Notes: generated by a model from the letters alone, not told the origin. A stretch of DNA of 13,318 nucleotides from Methanobacterium sp. PtaB.Bin024 (GCA_002067065.1 MVPY01000066.1:1-13318), one strand, 5' to 3'. Counted from the stretch's first letter, positions 7,720-13,303 are shown. Program-made: numbers and translations.

Positions 7720-7747
7720 TGTAACATAAATTTTTATGTAACATAAA
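7720..7747 (+). promoter_or_regulatory. Tandem TGTAACATAAA boxes and palindrome upstream of hsp20
   Basis: The 11-mer TGTAACATAAA occurs at 7720-7730 and 7737-7747. Between and across them lies a palindrome, ACATAAA-TT-TTTATGT (7724-7739). The core is TATA-like (TAAATTTTTA), so promoter and operator may overlap, as in heat-shock genes controlled by a repressor such as the Phr or HSR1 types known in other archaea. The sequence does not match a motif I can name. Confidence 0.5.
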
Positions 7748-7804
7748 AAGAGGGCAGAAACTATTAAGTGACTCGAAGAACATAATATTAAAATGAGAGA
7801 CGGT

Positions 7805-7838
7805 CAGGATCGCTGATTTAGGACAGCGTTGTATCCTG
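7805..7838 (+). promoter_or_regulatory. Leader hairpin upstream of hsp20
   Basis: CAGGAT (7805-7810) plus CGCTG (7811-7815) pair perfectly with CAGCG (7824-7828) and ATCCTG (7833-7838). That gives an 11-bp stem with an 8-nt loop and a TTGT bulge on the 3' side. The 3' arm sequence ATCCT (7833-7837) can alternatively pair with AGGAT (7857-7861), which overlaps the ribosome binding site. This arrangement could make translation depend on temperature or another signal. It is not a known named riboswitch. Confidence 0.5.
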
Positions 7839-7854
7839 GATTATAAAAATTCTA

Positions 7855-7860
7855 GGAGGA
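7855..7860 (+). promoter_or_regulatory. Ribosome binding site of hsp20
   Basis: GGAGGA lies five bases before the ATG at 7866. It is the strongest plus-strand ribosome binding site in the window, and it overlaps the segment that can pair with the leader hairpin arm. Confidence 0.85.
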
Positions 7861-7865
7861 TTAAC

Positions 7866-8309
7866 ATGAATGAAAAAAAAGGAACTGCAGAACAGATATT
7901 CAGTGACATGGTCCAAACTCTTAAGGAAAGACAGGGAGATCTTGACAAAGCCATTGCTAAATATCAGGGGGGACCAGCTAAACCTGCCATGGATGTTATT
8001 GAAGATGATGAAAACATCGTGGTTAAAACTGATCTGCCTGGAGTTAACCGTGAGGATATAAAGATCGATCTTACTGAGGATACCCTGGAGATCAAAGCTG
8101 AACATTCAGAAGAAACTGAAGAAGAAAGCAAAGAGGAAGGAGTAACCTATCATAAAAAGGAAAGACGTTACGCTTCTGCTGCTCGTACCCTTATATTACC
8201 TGCTAAGGTAAAACTGGATGATGTCACCGCCAAATTCGATAACGGAGTTTTGACCATCACCATGCCTAAACTGGAGAAGAAGGAAACTTTTGAGGTGAAA
8301 GTGGAATAG
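7866..8309 (+). CDS. Small heat-shock protein, Hsp20/alpha-crystallin family
   Basis: A 147-residue cytoplasmic chaperone of normal family length that should form oligomers and hold unfolding proteins without ATP. Residues 1-35 are a short charged N-terminal arm. The alpha-crystallin domain runs from about 37 to 137, with the usual start (PAMDVIEDDENIVVKTDLPG), a central highly acidic loop (EETEEESKEEG) and the conserved end motif (FDNGVLTITMPK). The C-terminus (FEVKVE) carries a V-x-V version of the I-x-I/V motif that docks neighbouring subunits. The start is fixed by GGAGGA five bases upstream. The gene has its own promoter region and a U-rich terminator, so it is probably monocistronic and heat- or stress-induced, given the structured upstream region. 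Confidence 0.95.
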   Translation: MNEKKGTAEQIFSDMVQTLKERQGDLDKAIAKYQGGPAKPAMDVIEDDENIVVKTDLPGVNREDIKIDLTEDTLEIKAEHSEETEEESKEEGVTYHKKERRYASAARTLILPAKVKLDDVTAKFDNGVLTITMPKLEKKETFEVKVE

Positions 8310-8316
8310 AGAGTAC

Positions 8317-8356
8317 TTTTTTTTAAAACTTTTTTTAAAATTACTTTTTTATTTTT
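8317..8356 (+). terminator. U-rich terminator of hsp20
   Basis: Four T-runs (8317-8324, 8330-8336, 8345-8350 and 8352-8356) begin a few bases after the stop codon, interrupted by A-runs. Multiple U-tracts without a strong hairpin are the common form of archaeal terminator. Confidence 0.65.
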
Positions 8357-8389
8357 CTAGTTCCCATAAGAGCTAATATCATAGTAAGT

Positions 8390-8433
8390 AATAATATAAT
8401 CTGTAATATACCTACCATAAACTCTATATTATT
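8390..8433. repeat. AT-rich inverted repeat between hsp20 and the ATPase gene
   Basis: AATAATATA (8390-8398) is matched by TATATTATT (8425-8433), a perfect 9-bp inverted repeat with a 26-nt spacer. Because it is made only of A and T in an AT-rich stretch, chance is a fair explanation. Confidence 0.3.
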
Positions 8434-8483
8434 AACAAACTAGTTCAAACAAAAATACTTATAATGTCAAGTTTAATAAAATA

Positions 8484-8510
8484 GACTAGTATTTATACAT
8501 ATACTTAGTC
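8484..8510 (+). promoter_or_regulatory. Promoter of the ATPase gene enclosed by a palindrome
   Basis: The TATA-like ATTTATACAT (8491-8500) lies about 50 bp before the ATG. Around it, GACTAGTAT (8484-8492) and ATACTTAGTC (8501-8510) form an inverted repeat with one extra T in the right arm. Arms flanking a TATA box are a classic operator layout, where a bound dimer would block TBP. The downstream protein has a winged-helix domain, so autoregulation is conceivable but unproven. Confidence 0.5.
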
Positions 8511-8548
8511 TTTGAGTATATGGAATCAAACCACAGCGATGTGATAAC

Positions 8549-9736
8549 ATGCCTATTTTACCTATGGGAATTCCCCAGGAAGTAGATAAATTCTTTTATA
8601 ACCGGGAAAAAGACCTTAAAAGATTAAAAAATTATATTAATGCTCTTAATTTAGATGTTGCAGAACAAATATTGGTAACCGGCTTCAGAGGTGTGGGTAA
8701 AACCTACCTGTTAAAGAAACTGGCCCTGGATCTACCCGACAACATACTGGTAGCATATGTTGATATTTCACGGTTATATGGTGTACAAAAAGGCATTATC
8801 ACTGAAGAACTTATAATGAAGGAAATTTTAACAGCACTGAATCAATCTCTAATGAGAAAAGAAAGTTACCCATCAAAAATAAGAAGATCACTTACAACCG
8901 CCCTTCACATGATCAACTGGAAGAAATACGATTTTAGGGAAGCTGGTGGTATTCTAGGTGTGGATATACCCCAGGTCAGTGATGATTATGAGAAACTAAG
9001 CCACTTTGTTATGGAGTTTCCCCAAAAATTAGTGGAATCATCATCTGGAAAGTTAAATGGAGTTCTTTTAATCATTGATGAATTCCAACTCATTGGAGAA
9101 CTGCAAAACCCCACGGCATTTTTCTGGATGATCCGCAGCTACACCCAACAGCAGGATAACGTGACCTACATCTTCACCGGCTCCACATCTCAAACCAGTG
9201 ATATTGTAGAGATGATAAATGGAACAAAAGGAGCCTACGGAGGTCGGATGATCCAGTTCAACGTGGCCCCCTTCTCCTACCAGGAAACCCAGAGTTATCT
9301 AGCTGAAAAAGTACCGGAAATAAATTTCACCGATGATGGCTTTTCACGTTTCTATCAATGTACCCGAGGAATACCGGCCTATATTAATAGTTTCTGTAAC
9401 ACCCTTTCTGCAGGGGAAATATATGATGAGAATAAGGTCAAAAAAACATTCTTTGAGAAGATGGATCAGATCACCATAATGTGGATCAGGATATGGGGAA
9501 CTCTTTCACAGTATGAGAAGGAGATTTTAATCAATCTGGCACAATTCGGTCCCCAAAAATGGACAGAACTAATGGAAAACACCGCCCTATCCAGAGGAAC
9601 TTTATCCAAATATTTGGATGTGCTGAAAAACAAGGGAATAATCACAGTAGAAGAAAAAAACTACAGGATAGGAGATTTAATGCTGGATGCCTGGCTTGAA
9701 CACAGAAACAACGTTGATGGTTATTATCCTCCCTAA
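8549..9736 (+). CDS. Archaeal P-loop ATPase (STAND/MNS-type) with C-terminal winged helix
   Basis: A 395-residue cytoplasmic protein of the 'ATPase predominantly from Archaea' type (Pfam 01637-like). The N-terminus has the family's F-x-NRE-x-L motif (FFYNREKDLKRL, 15-26). Walker A is GFRGVGKT (45-52) and Walker B is LLIIDEF (173-179) with Asp177 and Glu178. A sensor-like FTGS (209-212) follows. Residues about 317-385 form a winged helix (EKEILINLA, SRGTLSKYLDVLKNKGII, DLMLDAWLEH), where many relatives continue into a nuclease domain that is absent here. Its role is unknown; relatives are expanded in archaea and linked to mobile or defence loci. The last six residues (DGYYPP) are encoded by a short DNA repeat, so the natural end may have been changed by duplication. 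A nuclease gene follows 59 bp downstream. Only a weak ribosome binding site is seen. Confidence 0.85.
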   Translation: MPILPMGIPQEVDKFFYNREKDLKRLKNYINALNLDVAEQILVTGFRGVGKTYLLKKLALDLPDNILVAYVDISRLYGVQKGIITEELIMKEILTALNQSLMRKESYPSKIRRSLTTALHMINWKKYDFREAGGILGVDIPQVSDDYEKLSHFVMEFPQKLVESSSGKLNGVLLIIDEFQLIGELQNPTAFFWMIRSYTQQQDNVTYIFTGSTSQTSDIVEMINGTKGAYGGRMIQFNVAPFSYQETQSYLAEKVPEINFTDDGFSRFYQCTRGIPAYINSFCNTLSAGEIYDENKVKKTFFEKMDQITIMWIRIWGTLSQYEKEILINLAQFGPQKWTELMENTALSRGTLSKYLDVLKNKGIITVEEKNYRIGDLMLDAWLEHRNNVDGYYPP

Positions 9737-9776
9737 ATGGTTACTATCCTCCATAAATGGTCATTATCCTCTCTGA
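9717..9776 (+). repeat. Three tandem 20-bp repeats spanning the ATPase stop codon
   Basis: Units at 9717-9736, 9737-9756 and 9757-9776 share ATGGTTATTATCCTCC with a few changes, and each ends in a stop triplet (TAA, TAA, TGA). The first unit encodes the end of the ATPase and its stop. Because 20 is not divisible by three, only the first copy is in frame. Confidence 0.85.
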
Positions 9777-9795
9777 TTAAAGGGGAATTTATATT

Positions 9796-10316
9796 ATGAA
9801 TCCAAAAACAACACCTGAAAAGTTGAACCTCCTGGGTAAGGACCAATACTCCCCCACCTCCAGAACAGTATCCAGCAGGCAACCAGCAGTATTATGATAG
9901 TTGGCCCCTGGCTTGATGCTTATTTTACCCGGATCGTTGTAGATTCGCTATCACAACCAGATCTAGCTGTCTTGTTCCTGGTGCGTATAGATGATGATGG
10001 CCTGGTTGATGGTAAGACCCTGTCTGCACTGAACCTGGCCAGGGAAAACCTGGAAAACTTCCAGGCCAGAACACTCCCCCAACTCCATTCCAAGGTCATA
10101 ATTATAGATAATGAAATATTCTACCTTGGCAGTGCCAACTGGTACTGGTACAGTCTCCATGCATCTTTAGAAACCACAGTAACCGGGGAAACATCCATCC
10201 TACCTGAACTGATCCCTGAAATAGATAGATTCTGGCAGATGGCAACACCTCTGACCAGAGAGGATATGGTAAATTACCGGGATCTGGAACCTGTCATGAG
10301 GGATGATCACTTCTAA
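9796..10316 (+). pseudogene. Phospholipase D-family nuclease (single HKD), frameshifted
   Basis: A PLD-like hydrolase, probably a nuclease or phosphodiesterase acting as a dimer because it has one catalytic motif. The motif is complete: H-x-K-x4-D-x6-G-S-x-N, beginning with His at 10086. The ATG at 9796, with AGGGGAA eight bases upstream, opens a frame (MNPKTTPEKLNLLGKDQY) that stops at 9895-9897. The PLD body is in another frame, which stays open upstream of the internal ATG at 9894 and reads HLQNSIQQATSSIMIVGPW, a typical PLD beginning. Adding one base to the C5 tract at 9851-9855 joins both parts into about 173 residues, normal for Nuc-like PLD proteins. It is either a real pseudogene, a sequencing error in a homopolymer, or a phase-variable tract. 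If the internal ATG is used, a 140-residue protein lacking the first strand would result. Confidence 0.75.
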
Positions 10317-10329
10317 GAGGATGTTTTCA

Positions 10330-10391
10330 AAAATGTTCATATTTTAGAATGGAATTCCCAATGACATTCATATTTTAGAATGATGTTCCCA
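10330..10391. repeat. 31-bp tandem duplication at the 3' end of the transglutaminase-like gene
   Basis: Segments 10330-10360 and 10361-10391 share TTCATATTTTAGAATG exactly (10336-10351 and 10367-10382) and end alike in TTCCCA. The right copy contains the last codons and stop of the minus-strand gene, and the left copy is a spare version of the same gene end. Both sit between two convergent genes. Confidence 0.85.
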
Positions 10392-10854
10392 CAGTCTGGT
10401 TTTCAAAATACCAGGTGTTAAAACCATGAGTTTTTGAGGCAAATGTCTGGTATTCAGATATGGGTACATTATAAAACTGTCTGGATTTGTTATGTGAAGG
10501 GTTGTACACCCGGTTATTCCATACCACAAATTCATGTGAATAGTCCCCTGTCCTGGTTGTGACCATGGTTCCATTTTCAATTCTACACATCCAGCATAAC
10601 TGAACTCCGGTTGCGCCTTTACTTTCAAGGTAGGCCTTGAATACCCGTGCACGATCATCACAATCCCCACCCTTCTGCCAGAATGTTTCAGGATGTGGAC
10701 CAGGTGTCATGACAAATGGCATTTCACATATCTTGTCAAAATAAGTATGGGTTGCCGGGTTTTCAGGGAAAGCTGTGGCTGTGGATACATAAAAACCACA
10801 ATACAAGCTGATTGCTCCAGTAATTATGATAAGGATCCAGACTGGTTTTCTCAT
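10375..10854 (-). CDS. Exported transglutaminase-like (papain-fold) small protein
   Basis: A 159-residue protein with an N-terminal hydrophobic segment (PVWILIIITGAISLYCGFYV) acting as a membrane anchor or signal peptide, so the rest lies outside the cell. The remainder resembles the transglutaminase-like core: GGDCDDRARVFKAYLESKG carries the candidate nucleophile Cys65, and SHEFVVWNNRVYNPS carries His107. The third catalytic position, usually Asp in a Y-D-P motif, is Asn118 (YNPS). Members act as peptidases or transamidases, for example on cell-wall peptides; the substrate here is unknown. I start it at the ATG rather than the GTG four codons earlier (10866), because it gives a compact basic start to the signal segment; the ribosome binding site is weak for both. 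Five cysteines occur in all, including a C-W-M-C motif. Confidence 0.75.
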   Translation of the reverse strand: MRKPVWILIIITGAISLYCGFYVSTATAFPENPATHTYFDKICEMPFVMTPGPHPETFWQKGGDCDDRARVFKAYLESKGATGVQLCWMCRIENGTMVTTRTGDYSHEFVVWNNRVYNPSHNKSRQFYNVPISEYQTFASKTHGFNTWYFENQTVGTSF

Positions 10855-10905
10855 TTGCTCACACACTGACTCTATTTTTTTTTATTCATTGATTATCCAG
10901 TTGTT

Positions 10906-10916
10906 CTAATTATAAA
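10906..10916 (-). promoter_or_regulatory. Possible TATA box of the transglutaminase-like gene
   Basis: The minus strand reads TTTATAATTAG about 55 bp before the ATG. It fits position and composition, but the area is A+T-rich and no element upstream supports it. Confidence 0.35.
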
Positions 10917-10975
10917 AAAAATAAAACCTCGATTAATGATTTATAGAAAAGTCAAACTTTGTAATTAATAGAGTG

Positions 10976-11023
10976 GGATACATTGGTTTTTTGAGGTAGA
11001 CACGAAGTACAACCAATGCATCC
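10976..11023. repeat. 13-bp inverted repeat / hairpin in the gene-free stretch
   Basis: GGATACATTGGTT (10976-10988) pairs with AACCAATGCATCC (11011-11023) at 12 of 13 positions across a 22-nt loop. A related ATTGGGTT follows at about 11033-11040. The G+C-containing arms are unlike the surrounding A+T-rich DNA. This could be a structured RNA, a protein site or a relic of a small mobile element. No T-run follows directly on either strand, so it does not look like a terminator. Confidence 0.6.
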
Positions 11024-11184
11024 TGCATATGTATTGGGTTACATCCATTAAAATAAATGTCGGTTTAGATGGTGCTGGAATTTTAATGTGGTGAAATTGG
11101 AGTTATCCTGTAAAAAGAGGTATGAGTTTTTTCTTCAAAGGGGATTATAATTTATTTTAAAATTCAGAGTCATTAAAATAGGAA

Positions 11185-11251
11185 AATTTGAAAAATAAAT
11201 AGATTCCCCCTATTAAAAGGGGATGAGATGGGGATTAAATAGAACCCATCT
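11185..11251 (-). terminator. Terminator hairpins of the PsbP-like lipoprotein gene
   Basis: Just after the stop, the minus strand has AGATGGG pairing with CCCATCT (11226-11251, 12-nt loop). A CCCC-TTTTAATA-GGGG hairpin and then a T-rich run (TATTTATTTTT) follow. Two stacked hairpins ahead of a U-rich tract fit a terminator. Confidence 0.5.
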
Positions 11252-11260
11252 AATTTTTTC

Positions 11261-11818
11261 TTAGTCTATTTTGATTGAGTCCACGATGTTTTGTATTATC
11301 TCCTGGGTAGCTGTAGTATCACCCAGGGGAGTTCCGAAGATAATGTAGTAGGCAGTTTGGTTGTCTTTGGAGAAAACATAGGTTGTTGCAAATACTGTCA
11401 GGTTGGATGAAGCTCCTGTGGCATTATAAGAATACACAATGGCATCATAGCCATTTTTCAGGGTTGTCCGGTTCACTATGGGGGCCTGATCTGCTTCATT
11501 TACTATGTAATTGTTGTTTAAATTATCGGCTGCTGCTGTGAGATTGATATCTGTGATGTTTCCTGCACCAATTTCCATGATGAAGGTGTAATTACCAATT
11601 GATTGGCCATCAACAAAGACTCCGGTTATGTTAAAGCCGGATTGGGTGGCCAGATCCTGGTCTGTGGCTGGAGTATCAATCTCTGTCCAGTTTCCGGGAT
11701 ATTGCAGGTATAAACCTGATTTGTTAAATGTTTGGTAGGTACTGGCACATCCAGATACCATGACTATACTTGCTGCTATTATTAGCATTATTATGTACGT
11801 TTTATAATCAACTTTCAT
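11261..11818 (-). CDS. PsbP-like lipoprotein
   Basis: A 185-residue exported lipoprotein. Residues 1-24 are a signal peptide with a lipobox-like end (IVMVSGC), where Cys24 would carry the lipid or membrane anchor. The mature part begins with the PsbP/PsbP-related motif (YQTFNKSGLYLQYPGNWTEI) and goes on with alternating strands (GYDAIVYSYN, TTYVFSKDNQTAYYIIFGTP). It closes with a helix (ATQEIIQNIVDSIKID) that is usual for this fold. In methanogens and bacteria such proteins are common and their job is unknown; despite the name there is no link to photosynthesis. Many N-x-T/S sequons are present. The start is well supported: GGTGAGGGG lies just upstream of the ATG, and a TATA box lies about 50 bp away. 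It diverges from the membrane protein at 11973. Confidence 0.8.
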   Translation of the reverse strand: MKVDYKTYIIMLIIAASIVMVSGCASTYQTFNKSGLYLQYPGNWTEIDTPATDQDLATQSGFNITGVFVDGQSIGNYTFIMEIGAGNITDINLTAAADNLNNNYIVNEADQAPIVNRTTLKNGYDAIVYSYNATGASSNLTVFATTYVFSKDNQTAYYIIFGTPLGDTTATQEIIQNIVDSIKID

Positions 11819-11861
11819 TTCCCCTCACCCTAAACATTTTATAGTCTTATTATGGCTCTTT

Positions 11862-11872
11862 TTATATATAAC
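11862..11872 (-). promoter_or_regulatory. TATA box of the PsbP-like lipoprotein gene
   Basis: GTTATATATAA on the minus strand, preceded by A-rich sequence resembling a BRE element. Transcription would begin near 11840, giving a leader of about 20 nt that includes the ribosome binding site. Confidence 0.7.
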
Positions 11873-11909
11873 AATTTTTAAATTACCATAGTTTCACTTA
11901 AATCTTTAA

Positions 11910-11925
11910 AAATCAAGTTTTGATT
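11910..11925. promoter_or_regulatory. Palindrome AAATCAA-GT-TTTGATT upstream of the membrane protein gene
   Basis: Perfect 7-bp arms around a 2-bp centre overlap the end of a TATA-like CTTTAAAAAT (about 11904-11913) in the divergent intergenic region. Size and place fit a dimeric repressor site controlling the gene at 11973. No regulator is encoded next to it. Confidence 0.4.
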
Positions 11926-11972
11926 ACGATGCGTAAAGGATAAATTGTGTAAATAAAATAAATGGAACTGGT

Positions 11973-12518
11973 ATGAAAAAAGATAGATATGATTACGAAG
12001 ATAAAGAAGAACTCAAGAATAAAAATCTTGAACTTAAAGTAGTATCAGAGCTTTTAAAAAAGGATACAGAGAATTTTTCAGATAAAAATAGTATTCAAAG
12101 GCGTCTTCTAGGAGATGGGCTCCTATTTACTATTATGAGTTTTCAATTTATCATTCCCACCATACTTTATCATTACGCATTTTTACTAATGTTTTTTACA
12201 ACACTCGCATCAGGTTATATGGTTCTTAATCTGTATGAAAAAAATGATTACACCAGAAGTTATGTTGTAAATGTTTATATAATAAATGGAATGATATTCG
12301 GGGCCTGTTTCTGTGTTTTGATATTATTCATGCTGTTTATGATTCATCCCAACCAGTTACTCATGTTTATATTAACCAGGGGCGAATCACTTTTCATGCC
12401 ATTTATATTAACCTTATCCAGTGGTCTTTTGAGTTTATACTCTTTACGTAGAGCAACATTTCCCGATTTTGATGATATGGGATATCCTCCAGGTACTGAA
12501 CCAACACTATATAGCTAA
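11973..12518 (+). CDS. Four-helix integral membrane protein of unknown function
   Basis: I do not recognise this 181-residue protein. It begins with about 46 strongly charged residues (rich in Lys, Glu and Asp, with a possible short coiled coil around 12-34) that should lie in the cytoplasm. Four hydrophobic segments follow, near residues 48-64, 66-86, 100-123 and 139-158. The end is a short polar tail containing DFDDMGYPPG. The charge pattern (R43-R44 before helix 1, R159-R160 after helix 4) predicts both ends inside. The ribosome binding site is weak (GGAACTGG). The gene is divergent from the lipoprotein gene and shares its 154-bp upstream region. It could be a small channel, a sensor or an accessory protein; nothing in the sequence decides. 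Confidence 0.7.
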   Translation: MKKDRYDYEDKEELKNKNLELKVVSELLKKDTENFSDKNSIQRRLLGDGLLFTIMSFQFIIPTILYHYAFLLMFFTTLASGYMVLNLYEKNDYTRSYVVNVYIINGMIFGACFCVLILFMLFMIHPNQLLMFILTRGESLFMPFILTLSSGLLSLYSLRRATFPDFDDMGYPPGTEPTLYS

Positions 12519-12634
12519 AACTACATATCAACAATATATGTGATTCCTGAAAGTGTTAGAAATTAACCAGTAGTTAACATAATAAACAGAATACTAAGAG
12601 ATTAAGATGAAGAAAAATTAGAGATATGCTGATT

Positions 12635-12645
12635 AAATATATAAA
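12635..12645 (+). promoter_or_regulatory. TATA box of the OB-fold-like gene
   Basis: AAATATATAAA lies about 31-41 bp before the ATG at 12676. The expected transcription start leaves a leader of about 10 nt, so the AGAGGGA at 12662-12668 may be only partly in the transcript. Confidence 0.6.
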
Positions 12646-12675
12646 GAGATTACACCTAAAAAGAGGGATCCAGCT

Positions 12676-12993
12676 ATGAGCAAATGGAAAGAAGTTAAAA
12701 GAGATGAAGATGTAGTTGAAAAACCGAGTTTCTGGGAGCCTGAAGCCATTGGAGAAACATTACAGGGCACCTACATCGAACTGGAGGAAGATGTGGGCCA
12801 GTACAAGAGTAAACTTTACTCCATAAAAAGTAGTGCAGGTGAGGTGAAGATCTGGGGTTCCAAGGTCCTTGATGAACTGATGAAAAAGGTGGATCTTGGA
12901 CTGGAAGTACGCATAACCTACAATGGTAAACAACCATCTAAAACTGGTAAAAATCCATGGAAAGATTTCAAAGTTGAATATCGGGAAAAATAA
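12676..12993 (+). CDS. Small OB-fold-like protein, phage-type (hypothetical)
   Basis: A 105-residue soluble protein without signal or membrane segment. After a charged start, residues about 26-103 read like a small beta-barrel: GETLQGTYIELEEDVG, YKSKLYSIKSS, GEVKIWGSKVLDELMKKV, GLEVRITYNGKQPSKTGKNPWKDFKVEYRE. The pattern 'W-G-S-x-V-L-D', then 'G-x-x-V-x-I-x-Y-x-G-K', then 'S-K-x-G-K-N-x-W-x-x-F-x-V' resembles small proteins encoded by phages and mobile elements that are thought to bind nucleic acid. That likeness is from memory of family style, not a search. It could be a virus-derived gene now kept in the chromosome. AGAGGGA upstream serves as ribosome binding site. It is convergent with the next gene, with 32 bp between the stops. 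Confidence 0.7.
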   Translation: MSKWKEVKRDEDVVEKPSFWEPEAIGETLQGTYIELEEDVGQYKSKLYSIKSSAGEVKIWGSKVLDELMKKVDLGLEVRITYNGKQPSKTGKNPWKDFKVEYREK

Positions 12994-13025
12994 CAGATAT
13001 TATCAATTTATTTCTTAAACAATGA

Positions 13026-13262
13026 TTACCAGTCTTTAACAACTTTGTAAAGCTCTCTGAACTTCTTTTGGAGGGCTTTATCTGGAATCTCTTCAACTAT
13101 TTTACTGAAATCATCTTTATGGATAATAACCACAGGATCCCTATTTTTAAGGCCGTGCTGATGCTCTTTATGCGTATTGATCAAATTAATTAGAGTGTGT
13201 TCCATAACTCCCACGGTGTACCTGATAGTTTTCGGTTCAAGCTTGTCTGTTTTATCAACCAT
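13026..13262 (-). CDS. Small conserved-looking hypothetical protein (78 aa)
   Basis: I do not recognise this 78-residue soluble, charged protein. It appears to be mostly helical: a helix around 13-32 (TIRYTVGVMEHTLINLINTH), a basic loop (KEHQHGLKNRD), a short strand (PVVIIH) and a final helix (DKALQKKFRELYKVVKDW). The gene looks real because a strong ribosome binding site (GGGAGGTT) sits a few bases before the ATG and a TATA box lies at the right distance upstream. It faces the OB-fold-like gene tail to tail. Its size and histidine-rich loop fit a small DNA-binding or adaptor protein, but no motif supports a specific job. Confidence 0.7.
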   Translation of the reverse strand: MVDKTDKLEPKTIRYTVGVMEHTLINLINTHKEHQHGLKNRDPVVIIHKDDFSKIVEEIPDKALQKKFRELYKVVKDW

Positions 13263-13303
13263 GATTGGAACCTCCCTTATTTTATTAATACCCTTACATG
13301 TGT

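Larger units (their letters stand above)
7518..7865. other. Divergent intergenic region between the MFS and hsp20 genes
   Basis: No convincing gene is seen here. The left part serves the MFS gene (TATA at 7549-7556). The right part serves hsp20, with tandem TGTAACATAAA boxes, a palindrome, a strong leader hairpin and a ribosome binding site. The central 7560-7715 is low-complexity A+T-rich DNA without recognised structure. Confidence 0.6.
10855..11260. other. Gene-free stretch with a hairpin between the two exported-protein genes
   Basis: About 400 bp with no supported gene. It holds the presumed promoter of the transglutaminase-like gene (10906-10916), a 13-bp inverted repeat (10976-11023) and the terminator hairpins of the lipoprotein gene (about 11185-11251). 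A 31-codon minus-strand frame (10933-11028) overlaps the inverted repeat but lacks a ribosome binding site. Confidence 0.55.

Noticed and set aside
8390..8433. Consideration of the AATAATATA inverted repeat as a terminator or operator
   Set aside because: It is made of A and T only, with a long spacer and no adjacent T-run. Kept only as a low-confidence repeat.
10368..10670. A 100-codon minus-strand frame overlapping the transglutaminase-like gene
   Set aside because: It is in another frame of a gene that shows clear Cys and His active-site motifs and a signal segment, so it is a shadow.
10933..11028. A 31-codon minus-strand frame overlapping the hairpin
   Set aside because: It has no ribosome binding site, no upstream promoter and no recognisable motif, and its length is expected by chance.
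12695..12937. An 80-codon minus-strand frame opposite the OB-fold-like gene
   Set aside because: The plus-strand gene has a promoter, ribosome binding site and a protein-like pattern; the antisense frame has none of these.
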